From NCBI RefSeq assembly GCF_021261325.1, contig NZ_JAJSBI010000050.1:1-37683 (forward strand): a stretch of DNA of 37,683 bases, given 5' to 3'. The translations under genes were made by a program, and so were the position numbers. Position 1 is the stretch's first letter; each line of letters starts with the position of its first letter. Below the pieces are notes generated by a model. The model searched no databases and was not told the DNA's origin. It worked only from the letters and a program-made list of their open reading frames with translations. Positions 1-8,241 of the stretch are shown one piece after another. The DNA is from Streptomyces guryensis. GTDB taxonomy: Bacteria; Actinomycetota; Actinomycetes; Streptomycetales; Streptomycetaceae.

Positions 1-70
1 TCTCGACCACGATGCGCACCGCGCCCTCACGGAACTCAGCGTCGTACGGCGGCTTCTTCTTGGACCCCAT
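1..70 (-). CDS. IS3-type transposase OrfA, N-terminal part (runs off window)
   Basis: Reading the minus strand from an ATG at 70 gives 23 residues beginning MGSKKKPPYDAEFREGAVRI. This is the usual start of the small OrfA helix-turn-helix subunit of IS3-family transposases, where a lysine-rich leader precedes Y-x-x-E-F-(R/K)-x-x-A-V-R. OrfA binds the element ends and is normally joined to the OrfB integrase domain by a -1 frameshift. The rest lies beyond the left edge, so intactness cannot be judged. No inverted repeat was identified in the 50 bases upstream of the start. Confidence 0.65.
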   Translation of the reverse strand, partial: MGSKKKPPYDAEFREGAVRIVVE

Positions 71-119
71 GAATCCCAACTTCCCCTGCAATCACGGGCT
101 CCACGCTACGAGGGGATGG

Positions 120-455
120 TCACGGGTGCGCCCAGGCTGAGCCGCCGAGAGCCCGCCTTGCGTCAGTCCAAAGCTGCTCGAACTCCTCCGCGCAGATCTC
201 GGCTGCCTGGGGCTGATCCCGCCAGCCGTCCAGGGGACCTTCGGCGAGAACGCCGTACCGCCGCTCATAGCGGCCCATCGCAGCGACATCGGCGTGGTCA
301 CGCAAGTGCACAACCTCGGCCAAAGACGCCGCCGTCACCGGCTGCAAGTCCTTTCCCCGCACCTCAACCTGACGCCATGCCCAGCCCTCGTCATCGGCCT
401 CGAAGTACAGCCACAGATCTTCGCCCTCGTAGTAGGTGCGGAACCAAGTCGTCAC
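120..455 (-). CDS. Conserved-looking hypothetical protein, about 111 aa
   Basis: I do not recognise a functional family. From a GTG at 455 the product is about 111 residues, starting VTTWFRTYYEGEDLWLYFEA. It is rich in aromatic and acidic residues, with a W-x-W near residue 24 and an acidic helix near the end (AEEFEQLWTDARRAL). It has no signal peptide or membrane segment. The frame stays open upstream to 554, but that extension is Ser/Gly/Arg-rich and does not look coding; the GTG at 455 has a weak GGA element just upstream. Codon use is typical for a high-GC actinobacterium. It is probably a small cytosolic protein transcribed alone. Confidence 0.6.
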   Translation of the reverse strand: MTTWFRTYYEGEDLWLYFEADDEGWAWRQVEVRGKDLQPVTAASLAEVVHLRDHADVAAMGRYERRYGVLAEGPLDGWRDQPQAAEICAEEFEQLWTDARRALGGSAWAHP

Positions 456-555
456 GCCGTCCAACCTGACCCCTGACCTTGAACCAGACACATAGGAGCC
501 CCCGCGGAGAGAAGGAATCTCCGCTGGAGAACTGCTCGTGGCATCGAGAGGCAAG

Positions 556-854
556 GCCGCACCTTGGCAAAGATCTGCCGCTCCACGGCCCCCCGCACAG
601 GCAAGTACGCTCCCGCCGCGCCCGCGCCCACACGAGCGACGCGACGCCAGCCGCGAACACGAGCGCCTTCACCCCGATGGGGTCCCACGAAGCAGTGCGC
701 TCAGCGCTCAGCCGGCTCCACTGCACCCTCCGGCGAAAGGGCTTGGACACCACGACAGGAGACCTGCCCGCGTGCCCCCATGCCCTGAAGCGCCTCGACA
801 CCCCCGGCCGCCACCGGCCGCACCACGCGGGCCCCGCCTATTTCACAACTTGCG
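556..854. other. Gap with no supported gene
   Basis: Several overlapping frames are open here on both strands, as expected at this G+C content, but none shows a ribosome binding site, coding-type codon bias and a recognisable product together. One minus-strand frame encodes a short hydrophobic stretch (WDPIGVKALVFAAGVASLVW, about 640-700) that could be a membrane segment, but its flanks look non-coding. I see nothing I can support. Confidence 0.4.
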
Positions 855-1844
855 CTAGCGGTTGACCGACCGCATCCCCGCCTCGTCGTACCGCTCCCCC
901 GCCGCCTCGGGCAGCTCCGCGTCGATGCGGGCCAGATCCTCCCTGGTCAGCGCGATACCCACCGCCGCGGCGTTCTGCTCCAGGTAGGTACGGCGCTTGG
1001 TGCCCGGGATCGGCACCAGGTCCTCGCCCTGAGCCAGCACCCAGGCGATCGCAAGCTGCGCCGGGGTCACGTCCTTCTCCGCGGCGATCTCCTTCACCTT
1101 GGCCGCCAACCGCAGGTTCGCCTCCAGGTTGGCGTCCTCGAAACGAGGGTTGTGACGGCGCCAGTCGTCCGCATCCAGCTCGCTGGGCGTCGTGAACCGG
1201 CCGGCAAGGAAACCGCGGCCCAACGGCGAGTACGGCACAAAACCGATGCCCAGCTCTCGGCAGGCGGGCAACACCTCGGCCTCCACGTCCCGCGACCACA
1301 GCGAGTACTCACTCTGCACAGCCGTGATCGGATGCACGGCATGGGCACGCCGGATGGTCTGCGCGCTCGCCTCGCTCAGGCCGATGCAGCGCACCTTGCC
1401 CTCGGCGACCAGTTCGCCCAGCGCGCCCACCGTCTCCTCGATGGGCACCTGCGGATCGACCCGGTGCTGGTAGTACAGGTCGATGTGGTCGGTCCCCAGG
1501 CGCTGCAGGGACCCCTCGACCGAGCTGCGCACGTGCGCGGCCGAACCGTCCTGCGGACCGACCGAACTGATGTCGCCCGGGCGGGCGTTGTCCATCCGGT
1601 AGTTGAACTTCGTCGCCAGCACGAACTCCTCGCGGCGCCCCCGGACCGCCTCGCCGACCAGCGACTCGTTGGTCAGCGGCCCGTACATCTGCGCGGTGTC
1701 AAGGAAGGTCACGCCGAGATCGAGGGCGCGCCGGATCGTCGCGATCCCCTCCTTTTCGTCAGCGGACCCGTAGAAGGCGGACATGCCCATGCACCCCAGG
1801 CCGATCGCCGATACCTCAAGCTCCCTCAGACTGCGCTTCTGCAT
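855..1844 (-). CDS. Aldo/keto reductase
   Basis: A 329-residue NADPH-dependent oxidoreductase of the aldo/keto reductase (AKR) superfamily, a cytosolic TIM barrel that reduces aldehydes or ketones or runs in reverse. The start MQKRSLRELEVSAIGLGCMG is the typical first strand of the YajO/YghZ-like bacterial group. The catalytic tetrad is visible: Asp49 and Tyr54 (FLDTAQMYG), Lys79 (VLATKF) and His127 (YYQHRVD). The C-terminal IPGTKR motif fits the NADP phosphate-binding site. Full length for the family. The ATG at 1844 was chosen because homology starts there; the nine upstream in-frame codons add nothing AKR-like. It appears monocistronic, with an integrase relic upstream. The natural substrate cannot be inferred. 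Confidence 0.93.
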   Translation of the reverse strand: MQKRSLRELEVSAIGLGCMGMSAFYGSADEKEGIATIRRALDLGVTFLDTAQMYGPLTNESLVGEAVRGRREEFVLATKFNYRMDNARPGDISSVGPQDGSAAHVRSSVEGSLQRLGTDHIDLYYQHRVDPQVPIEETVGALGELVAEGKVRCIGLSEASAQTIRRAHAVHPITAVQSEYSLWSRDVEAEVLPACRELGIGFVPYSPLGRGFLAGRFTTPSELDADDWRRHNPRFEDANLEANLRLAAKVKEIAAEKDVTPAQLAIAWVLAQGEDLVPIPGTKRRTYLEQNAAAVGIALTREDLARIDAELPEAAGERYDEAGMRSVNR

Positions 1845-2079
1845 GCCTTGTCCCAGCCTTTCTGCCCACACGCTTCACTGTCCGGCCCGCACCCAACCCT
1901 CATCCATTCGGCAGCAGATCCCGCCGCCCCGCATCCCGTAGGAGCCATCGGGCAGCGGAGCCGGGTGCGATCCGCTGTGGGCGACGCTACGGCCTGGAGC
2001 GCACTCCAGCGCAACCCGGCCCTGCCACGGACCGGCCCAGACAGCCACCCCAGGAGACGCCGCTTCAAGCCCGCCGACG

Positions 2080-2535
2080 AGCAAAGACGCCCGCTGCCGG
2101 AACAGACCGACCGACCGCCCTGCAGCGGCCACGCTGCGCACCCGCACCTCCCCCGAGCCCCGCCGCAAACCGGACTCCCTGTCCACCGGCCACGGCCGCC
2201 CGGTCAACGCCTCGCGCATCGAGGCCGCAGTTCACCAACGCCGCCGAACAGCCGGACTGGGCAGAGTCACCCGGCACCAGCTCCGCCATACCCTGACCAC
2301 CCGGGCCATCCACGGCGGCGATTCCTTGGAGGCCATCGCCGCACTCCTTGGCCACAGGTCTCTGTCCATGACACGTGCTCACGCCCGGAGCGCCGACCGC
2401 ACCGTCACCGACGAGTACGTCGCCATCCCGGAGAAGGTCGACGCACTCTACGACGCCCCACGCCATAGGCCCACCGACGCCGACGGAGGGCCCCACCAAG
2501 GCGGCTTGGGTTCTGGAGGTGGTTGCCACACCTGA
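2080..2535 (+). pseudogene. Tyrosine recombinase C-terminal remnant, catalytic Tyr lost
   Basis: The frame ending at 2535 carries the C-terminal catalytic core of a phage/transposon-type tyrosine recombinase. The R-x-x-H box is present (HQLRHTLTTRAIHGG), followed by LEAIAALLGHRSLSMT, the second conserved His/LGH region. In this family the next segment is normally M-x-x-Y-A-R, where Tyr attacks the DNA. Here it reads TRAHARSADRT, so the nucleophile position is His. Upstream, a recognisable stretch (TGHGRPVNASRIEAAVHQ) continues in frame, but no start codon or N-terminal core-binding domain is found. The only in-frame ATG (2326) lies downstream of the R-x-x-H box. I read it as a dead, 5'-truncated integrase next to an IS30 relic. 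Confidence 0.75.
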
Positions 2536-2552
2536 CCTTTGGGGTTGTTGCG

Positions 2553-3619
2553 ATGACCAAGCCGCGTCGGAAGCCGAAGAAGCCCGGACCTGCCCCGCTT
2601 TCCGAGAAGCGTGATCAATACCTCCGCCTCATGGCACAGGCAATGAGCAACTCGGCCGCGTGCCGAGGGCTGGAATCAACCGCAAGACCGGAAACCGCTG
2701 GAGGTACGGAAGGAAGGTCGTCGGCCGGGCCGGCAACGTGCGCGTCTGCCTGCCGATCACCGAGGTGCGGGAAGCCGACGCGGTCTCCGAGCGGTTCTTG
2801 TCGGAGGACGAGCGGATCGTCATCGCCGACCTGTTGCGGGCCAAGAAGTCTTTGCGAGCCATCGCCCGAGAACTTGGCCGGCACCCGGCCACGATCAGCT
2901 TGGAGGTTGGCCGTAACCGCGACCCGCGCACCGGTATGTACCACCCCATCCAGGCCCAGCGCCGGGCGTCCGTACGCTGCGCCCGCTTCAAGGGACGGAA
3001 GATACGGCGTGATCCGGAGCTGGAGGAGTTCATCCAGCAGCGCCTGGACCGGCGTTGGAGCCCGGTGCAGATCTGCCAGGCCCTGCGCGCGGCCTTCTTG
3101 GACGAACCCGACCGTCACCTGGCGCACGAGACCATCTACCAGGCCGTCTACCTTCCGCACCGCGGGGACCTCGAGCGCACAGCCGGCACCATGCGCACCG
3201 GCCGACCCGCGCGCCGGCGACACCGGCGCGCTGCTCAGCGCGCCACCCGGTTCATCGCCCCGGGAACGCTGATCAGCCACCGACCGGCAGAAGTTGACGA
3301 CCGCGCGGTCGCCGGACACCGGGAAGGCGACCTCATCGTCGGCACCGCCAACCGCTCCGCGATCGGAACCCTGGTCGACCGCACCACCCGCTACGTCAAG
3401 GTCCTCCACCTCCCCGACAGCCACTCCGCCGAGAACGTCCGCGAAGCACTCCTGCACGGCCTGCTGCGCCAGTACTTCCCGAACAGCACCGACCTGTCCA
3501 TCTTCAGCGCAGAGAACCCTGCCTTCGTCGCCGCCGAACTCGACAGCCACCCCCACAGGACCCTCGGCCGGCAGACCCCCGCAGACTTCTTCGCTGAGCT
3601 CGTCGCAGCACTGCAATGA
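2553..3619 (+). pseudogene. IS30-family transposase, frameshifted and lacking part of the DDE core
   Basis: The original start is an ATG at 2553 (MTKPRRKPKKPGPAPLSEKR...), and that frame stays homologous to about 2660. A one-base shift then moves coding to the frame that runs GINRKTGNRWRYGRKV... to 3619. The helix-turn-helix (LRAIARELGRHPATISLEVGRN) and the first catalytic Asp (GDLIVGTANRSAIGTLVDR) are present. Near 3460 the protein jumps from NVREALLHG straight to LLRQYFPNSTDLSIFSAEN. In intact IS30 transposases roughly 60-70 residues lie between these, including the second Asp (WDQG) and the catalytic Glu (N-E-N-x-N-G-LLRQYFP). The element therefore cannot encode an active enzyme. I could not define terminal inverted repeats. 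Confidence 0.88.
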
Positions 3620-4210
3620 TCACCGTGTTGCGATGATCACTGGAATCCGCCGTCACCGGGTGTCGGCGTGGAGGATGTGCCCCGCACCGGCTTCGGGGGC
3701 GCCGGGCGGCTCGGCCTCTCGGCCGGCGGTGCGGCGCTGGGGCGCAAGTCCGATGGTGAGATGAGGCGTTGACCAGGCGGCCGGCCGGCCACTGGTCGCC
3801 TGCGTCAGGATCGGCGAGCCGGTTGATTCTCCGGCCTGCCGAGGCCTACGGCCGCATCTCTGGAATGTCGCTGCTGCGGTCGCTCGACGGCTCCGTTCCC
3901 TCAAGCGCGTAAAGGGTGCCGACCGGGAGTCAGCGGGGGAATGACGCGGGGATTGGCAAGGGGGCCAGGACCGCGGCTTCGGCGAGCTGGCGGCAGGGCG
4001 GGGCGTTGGGGACAAGACCGTCGTTCAGACCGTGCGTGGAGATCCACTGGACGGCACATGCGTACGGCTCCCCGGTCAGGGAGGCGTGCGGCCTGGCGTA
4101 GGAGGAATGAGACAGCAGACAAGCCGGCTCTCGCGCGGTCACCCGGACTGATCGCCCCGACAGAGTGCAGGTCACACGGCTCGTGAAGCAGGCTGACGAG
4201 GGTCGTTTCC
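3620..4210. other. 590-base stretch without a convincing gene
   Basis: No intact gene is supported. On the minus strand, about 3950-4160, one frame has coding flavour (LLSHSSYARPHASLTGEPYA then CAVQWISTHGLNDGLVPNAP) with a balanced composition unlike the surrounding shadow frames. It lacks a clear start with a ribosome binding site and I cannot name the family, so it may be a decayed fragment. The rest shows nothing recognisable. Confidence 0.4.
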
Positions 4211-5788
4211 TCATGCTCTGCCCCTGTACACCTCCGACAGGTTCGGACGCGGTGCGGGCCGACGACGGGCGGCGGGGCCTTGCGCGAAGGCGTGCAGGAG
4301 GTTCTCTGTCGTGCGGGTGACGAATGCGCGGGTACGGGAGTCCATATGGTGGTCGCGTCCCCCGTCGGGGGTTCCGGCCATCAGGGCTTCCACCCATCGC
4401 ATGGTCCCGGTCGCGAAGACGCCCGCGCCGCTTGGCGCGGTGTAGTACGCCGAGTCGCTGTTGCTGCGGCTTCCGTTGCAGACCAGAGGGGAATGGGCCG
4501 TTATCTCCAGGGGCTCGGGGACGGGCGCGCCCGGGGTGACCCGGTCGTATTCCGCGCCGACCAGATGGTCGAAGCCGTCGCCGGGGCGTACACCTGTTCC
4601 CTCGTACAGCCAGTGATCCGCTGCGTGGACGACATAGGGCGCGTCCGTCGGATAGCCCTCGTAGAGCACGCCCGTCAGCGAGGACTCCGGGTCAGGGGCG
4701 GGGAACTGGCGGAAGTCCGTCGTCACCAAGGAGGGGTGGGTGGTGTAGCAGGGGTCCGACCGGAAGGAGGATTTGTAGCAGACCACCGTGCGGTCGGGCC
4801 GTGTGCCGCCGTGCTCCAGGCGGATCCGGCGAAAGCAGGTGTTGGCGCCCAGGAAGGCGACGTTGGTGCCGCCGTCGCGGGCCATGCTGACGTGCCGGCG
4901 CTGCTCCGGGGTCCAGTACTCGTCGTGGCCGAGGCAGATGATGGCGGCTGCCCCGTGCAGGACCTTCGGGTCTCGGTGCACGTCGACGCCGGTGGTGTAG
5001 GCGAGAGGGATGCCGAGCCGTTCGGCGAGGACCACCAGCGCCCGCTCGTACACCATGAACTTCTCCGCGCCGTCGGAGTCGTAGGGCCGGTCGAAGCTCA
5101 CGGCGAGGGACCGTCCGGCGTACGCCCCGGAGGAGCCCGCGTAGAGGCTGTAGCCACCCCACTGGTTGTAGGCCTGCCAGGTGGCGGGCGCGTGTATGAG
5201 CACCGTTCGGCCGGTGCCCTGCGCTGAGCGCACGATCAGCGGGACGTAGCGCTGGTGGCCGTCCTCTGTGTCGAGCCGCAGCAGATACGCGCCCTCGGGC
5301 CAGCCCGCCGTCCCGAGACTCAGGGTGCGCCGCCAGTCCGCGCGGACCGTGCGGGTGTCGGTCAGGAAGACCGGCTCCGGCTGGACGCCGCCCGGTATCC
5401 GCCCGGACGACCAGACGAGCCGGGCCTCCGCGCCGCCGTACCAGCCCACCCGGAAAGCCGAGACGCGGAAGGACGAGGCGGTCGTGGAGACGTACAGACC
5501 GCACTCCTCGCCCGGCGTCACACTCACCTGGTCGGCGTAGCCGACGACGGCCGTCGCGGGGCCTTGCGACTGGATCCGCCAGTCGGGTGTACCCGGACGA
5601 CCCAGTTCCGTCTCGGGCAGATGCGAAGCTGCCGCTCGGTGGTCGCGGGCGATAGAGGAAGGGTCGCAGGCGCCGACCGTCGCCGAGACGAGCCCGGCGC
5701 CCGCACACGCCTCCAGGAAGGCTCTGCGGCGCAGCACCGCCCCGTGTCCGGTCCCGTGCTGCGGCGTCTTGCGACTGTCGGGGTCCAC
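4211..5788 (-). CDS. Secreted lipoprotein with N,N-dimethylformamidase beta-subunit-like domain
   Basis: A 525-residue exported protein. The N-terminus has an Arg-rich Tat-like motif (RRRAFLE, residues 21-27), a hydrophobic core and a lipobox ending at Cys41 (VGAC), so it is probably a membrane-anchored lipoprotein outside the cell. The body matches the large-subunit domain of N,N-dimethylformamidase and its many actinobacterial relatives: an Ig-like N-terminal part (SVTPGEECGLYVS..., GWYGG), then YNQWGGYSLY, the HDEYWTPEQR motif and FLGANTCFRRI. Most family members have no tested activity, so amide hydrolysis is only a possibility. It appears monocistronic, with no partner alpha subunit nearby. 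The ATG at 5788 gives a complete export signal. Confidence 0.85.
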   Translation of the reverse strand: MDPDSRKTPQHGTGHGAVLRRRAFLEACAGAGLVSATVGACDPSSIARDHRAAASHLPETELGRPGTPDWRIQSQGPATAVVGYADQVSVTPGEECGLYVSTTASSFRVSAFRVGWYGGAEARLVWSSGRIPGGVQPEPVFLTDTRTVRADWRRTLSLGTAGWPEGAYLLRLDTEDGHQRYVPLIVRSAQGTGRTVLIHAPATWQAYNQWGGYSLYAGSSGAYAGRSLAVSFDRPYDSDGAEKFMVYERALVVLAERLGIPLAYTTGVDVHRDPKVLHGAAAIICLGHDEYWTPEQRRHVSMARDGGTNVAFLGANTCFRRIRLEHGGTRPDRTVVCYKSSFRSDPCYTTHPSLVTTDFRQFPAPDPESSLTGVLYEGYPTDAPYVVHAADHWLYEGTGVRPGDGFDHLVGAEYDRVTPGAPVPEPLEITAHSPLVCNGSRSNSDSAYYTAPSGAGVFATGTMRWVEALMAGTPDGGRDHHMDSRTRAFVTRTTENLLHAFAQGPAARRRPAPRPNLSEVYRGRA

Positions 5789-6062
5789 ATCGCCTCCCGT
5801 GTGCGTCCGGCTCGCGCGCCACCGCCCCTGCGAGCAGCGTCACACGGCACGGCGGGCCGCGTCCTGCACCCATCCACCATCTCGAACGAGAACGGCCGGG
5901 AACCCGGGAGTTGTCGGCCGCGCCTGCCCGCCACCAGTCGGCCTTGGCCGTCAGGGATTCTGAATGACCTTCCCGGCCGGGTGCGAACGGGACATCCGGA
6001 TCGCGGATGGAGGTACGCAATCGGAATGTCCCGTCCCGGCATGGCCAGGCGGTGGGACGAGC

Positions 6063-6266
6063 TCAGCAAAGCCTCCGGTAGGGCACCTCGGGAATCATCT
6101 GATGCCATTCCCGTGGAGAAGGGCCGCCGTCGGCGCGTGTGCACACCGTGGCCGCCACTGCTTGCGGCGACGCCTTGTAGGTCTGAGACAAAACATGGTC
6201 ACTCGCCACGTACAGCGTGTCCGTACCGGGGGCGAACGACAGGGCTTGGACGGAATCGCTCACTGT
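6063..6266 (-). pseudogene. C-terminal fragment of a WD40-repeat protein
   Basis: The minus strand encodes about 66 residues ending at a stop at 6063. They include one blade-like strand pattern (VQALSFAPGTDTLYVASDH) and then a tail, AVAATVCTRADGGPSPREWH followed by VPYRRLC. That C-R-(x)n-W-x-x-x-x-P-x-x-P-Y-R-x-x-C ending is characteristic of large Streptomyces WD40 proteins. The N-terminal effector and the other repeats are absent; beyond 6266 the sequence becomes an unrelated fragment on the other strand. It is a truncated relic. Confidence 0.6.
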
Positions 6267-6328
6267 GGTGCGTCTGCTGGAAGAGGACGGCGGTCTCGCC
6301 CCACGCGCGCTGCTCGTCGCGGCACCGG

Positions 6329-6383
6329 CAGCCATCCGACGTGGACCTGGCCACTCTTGGTGGCGGACACCTGCTCGATCGGA
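6329..6383 (+). repeat. 55-bp copy of a PucR-type regulator segment, inverted relative to 30752-30806
   Basis: Read on the plus strand this encodes HPTWTWPLLVADTCSIG, a short stretch of the same helix-turn-helix regulator found as a longer fragment on the minus strand at 30255-31115. The two 55-base copies differ at only three positions by eye. On both sides of the repeat the sequences diverge completely. It is either a scrap of a second paralogue or a recombination footprint. Confidence 0.7.
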
Positions 6384-6397
6384 CCCGTCGGGCAAGC

Positions 6398-6640
6398 GGG
6401 TGAACTACCGCTTCCAGCTCGACGGCCCGGCAGCCGGAAAGATCTTCTCCGAGGCGGTCGAGGGCGACGTCCCGGAGATCGGGTTCTTCCGCACCCGCGC
6501 GCGTGAAGATACGGGGTTGCGAGGTTCTGGTGCTGCGCCACGGGATGCCGGGCCACCAGGGAGTGGAGCTGTCCGGGCCGTTCGACGATCACGACGTCGT
6601 TCGTGACGCCCTGGTTGCGATGCCCGCCGTGTTCCAAGGT
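6398..6640 (+). pseudogene. Fragment of LigM-like aminomethyltransferase (GcvT fold)
   Basis: Two adjacent frames on the plus strand give KRVNYRFQLDGPAAGKIFSE...PEIGFFRTR (6398-6500) and then VKIRGCEVLVLRHGMPGHQG followed by VELSGPFDDHDVVRDALVA (6506-6625). Together they match the central part of the tetrahydrofolate-dependent aromatic O-demethylase/aminomethyltransferase family, where the typical pattern is NYRFQLDGPDA...PE(I/V)-x-FF and then LRHGM-x-G-x-x-G-x-EL-x-GP. A one-base shift near 6500 separates the parts, and both ends are missing. The family assignment rests on motif memory only. This is a dead piece, probably of a lost aromatic-catabolism gene. Confidence 0.5.
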
Positions 6641-6762
6641 GTCCGTGCCCCGTCCACCTGCCGCGGGTCGGGCGGGGTGCCGCAACAGGACAGGACAGCT
6701 TGACGACAAATACAGGACCGTGACCAGCACGGATGCGACACAGAGGGATTTTGCTACAAGTT

Positions 6763-6892
6763 CCGAAATTTCACCGTGACGGATCCGCGATGCCACCGCA
6801 ACCCGTCACCCCTACGGTCACTGCCACGCCGTAAAGGCTCATCAAACGCCGACCACGTCCCATCGGACCGAAATCGCTACTTTCCCCGAAAT
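6763..6892 (+). promoter_or_regulatory. Upstream region of the glycoside operon with three CCGAAAT heptamers
   Basis: The 230 bases before the binding-protein gene are A+T-richer than the flanks. CCGAAAT occurs at 6763-6769, 6868-6874 and 6886-6892; the first lies in a short palindrome, GAAATTTC (6765-6772), and the last two are 18 bases apart. This is a plausible operator for the ROK regulator encoded downstream and the likely promoter region of the operon. No confident -35/-10 pair could be assigned. Confidence 0.3.
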
Positions 6893-6932
6893 CCCCCTTT
6901 GTGCTCAGCGCCCATGGAAACAGGAGCCCAGC

Positions 6933-8234
6933 GTGTCTCATCCCTCCAGACGCGGTGTCCTACGGTTGACCACCGGCACAGCTCTCCTCGGCAGCTTCGC
7001 CCTGGCAGGCTGCGGTCGCGGCAGTGACAACGCTGCTACCGCCGCCACTGCCAAGCCCGTCGACGACTCCCCGGCCAGGGGAACCGTCAACGTCTGGGCC
7101 GCCCAGGGCGATGCCAACGTGCTCGACAAGGTCATCAAGCCATTCAAGGCCGCGAACCCCAAGCTCACGGTGAAGTTCACGCTGATCCCGAACGCCGAGT
7201 ACTACACAAAGCTCCAGTCGGCGGTCGCGGCGGGCAAGGGGCCCGATGTCGCCCAGTTCTTCCCCGAGTCGCAGGCGCAGTTCCTCGATCCGTCCATACT
7301 GCGGCCCGTCCCGGACGGTCTCGTCGACCCGTCCGCCTTCTTCACGAGTCTGTGGGACGCCGGTGTGGTGAAGAGCGTCGCCTACACGGTGCCCTGGTAC
7401 GCCTACACCTATGCGCTCGTCTACCGCTCCGACCTCGCCAAGCAGGCGGGTGTCAAGGCACCGACGACGTGGGACGACATGGTGCCGTTCTTCAAGGCAT
7501 TGCAGCGCGCCGGAGCCGGGCACGGGCTCGGTGCGGACATCGGCTGGGACATCTTCAACGGCCAGGACGTCGCGATGTACGCGTGGCAGGCGGGCGGCTC
7601 GCTGCTCTCGTCCAGCGGCAAGTGGACTCTCGACACGCCGGCGATGGTCGACGCGATCAAGTACAACGCGTCGTTCTTCACCTCGGACGTCGCCGACACC
7701 AGCGGTCCCACGTTCCTCGACGCGCAGCCGTACTTCGTGTCGGGCAAGACGGCCTGCATGATCACGGGCCCGTGGGTCATCGGCCAGCTCGACGCGGTCG
7801 CGAAGAAAACCGGCTGGACAGCCTCCGACGTCGCCACCGCCCCCCTGCCGGCCGGATCGTCGGGCGGCGTCTCCTTCTCCGCCGGGGGCAGCTGGGGCGT
7901 GCTCGCCGACAGCGGCAATGCGGACGCGGCCTGGAAGCTCATACGGTACGTCTCCAAGCCGAGCACCCAGGTCGCGCAGTACAAGGCGTACAGCTCGCTG
8001 CCGGCCGTCGCTTCCGCCTGGGCCAACCCGGCCATCGCGGGCCAGCCGCTGTTGGACGCCTTCCTCACGCAGCTGAAGAACACCCGGCCGTTCCCGCAGG
8101 TGAGCACCTGGCAGCAGGTCGCCACCCGGCTGGGCAAGGAGATGGAAACCGTGGCCAAGGGCAAGGGGACCGCCGCGAAGGCCGCCGCCAACGTCCAGGC
8201 GTACGCCGAGAGTCTCGGCACGGGCAAGGGGTGA
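6933..8234 (+). CDS. Sugar ABC transporter substrate-binding lipoprotein
   Basis: A 433-residue family 1 extracellular solute-binding protein, which captures a carbohydrate outside the membrane and delivers it to the permease pair encoded next. The N-terminus has twin arginines (SRRGVLR) and a lipobox ending at Cys27 (LAGC). The mature part starts GTVNVWAAQGDANVLDKVIK and contains the typical GKGPDVAQFF, VPWYAYTYALVYRSDL and ACMITGPWVIGQL segments of CUT1 sugar-binding proteins. The GTG at 6933 follows an AGGAG (6922-6926) at good spacing. It is the first gene of the operon and only seven bases separate it from the first permease. The ligand cannot be read from sequence; the downstream enzymes suggest a glycoside. 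Confidence 0.93.
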   Translation: MSHPSRRGVLRLTTGTALLGSFALAGCGRGSDNAATAATAKPVDDSPARGTVNVWAAQGDANVLDKVIKPFKAANPKLTVKFTLIPNAEYYTKLQSAVAAGKGPDVAQFFPESQAQFLDPSILRPVPDGLVDPSAFFTSLWDAGVVKSVAYTVPWYAYTYALVYRSDLAKQAGVKAPTTWDDMVPFFKALQRAGAGHGLGADIGWDIFNGQDVAMYAWQAGGSLLSSSGKWTLDTPAMVDAIKYNASFFTSDVADTSGPTFLDAQPYFVSGKTACMITGPWVIGQLDAVAKKTGWTASDVATAPLPAGSSGGVSFSAGGSWGVLADSGNADAAWKLIRYVSKPSTQVAQYKAYSSLPAVASAWANPAIAGQPLLDAFLTQLKNTRPFPQVSTWQQVATRLGKEMETVAKGKGTAAKAAANVQAYAESLGTGKG

Positions 8235-8241
8235 TCCCCGG

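Noticed and set aside
391..801. 136-codon minus-strand frame with a hydrophobic stretch
   Set aside because: It overlaps the small hypothetical gene in another frame, has no ribosome binding site, and the flanks of the hydrophobic part look non-coding.
1152..2468. 438-codon plus-strand frame
   Set aside because: It is largely antisense to the aldo/keto reductase and has shadow-type amino acid composition; it has no recognisable domain or ribosome binding site.
2546..3636. Direct TGTTGCGATGA repeats as target-site duplication of the IS30 relic
   Set aside because: IS30 elements make short duplications of a few bases and should end in inverted repeats; the left copy overlaps the start of the gene itself, so an 11-base duplication is unlikely.
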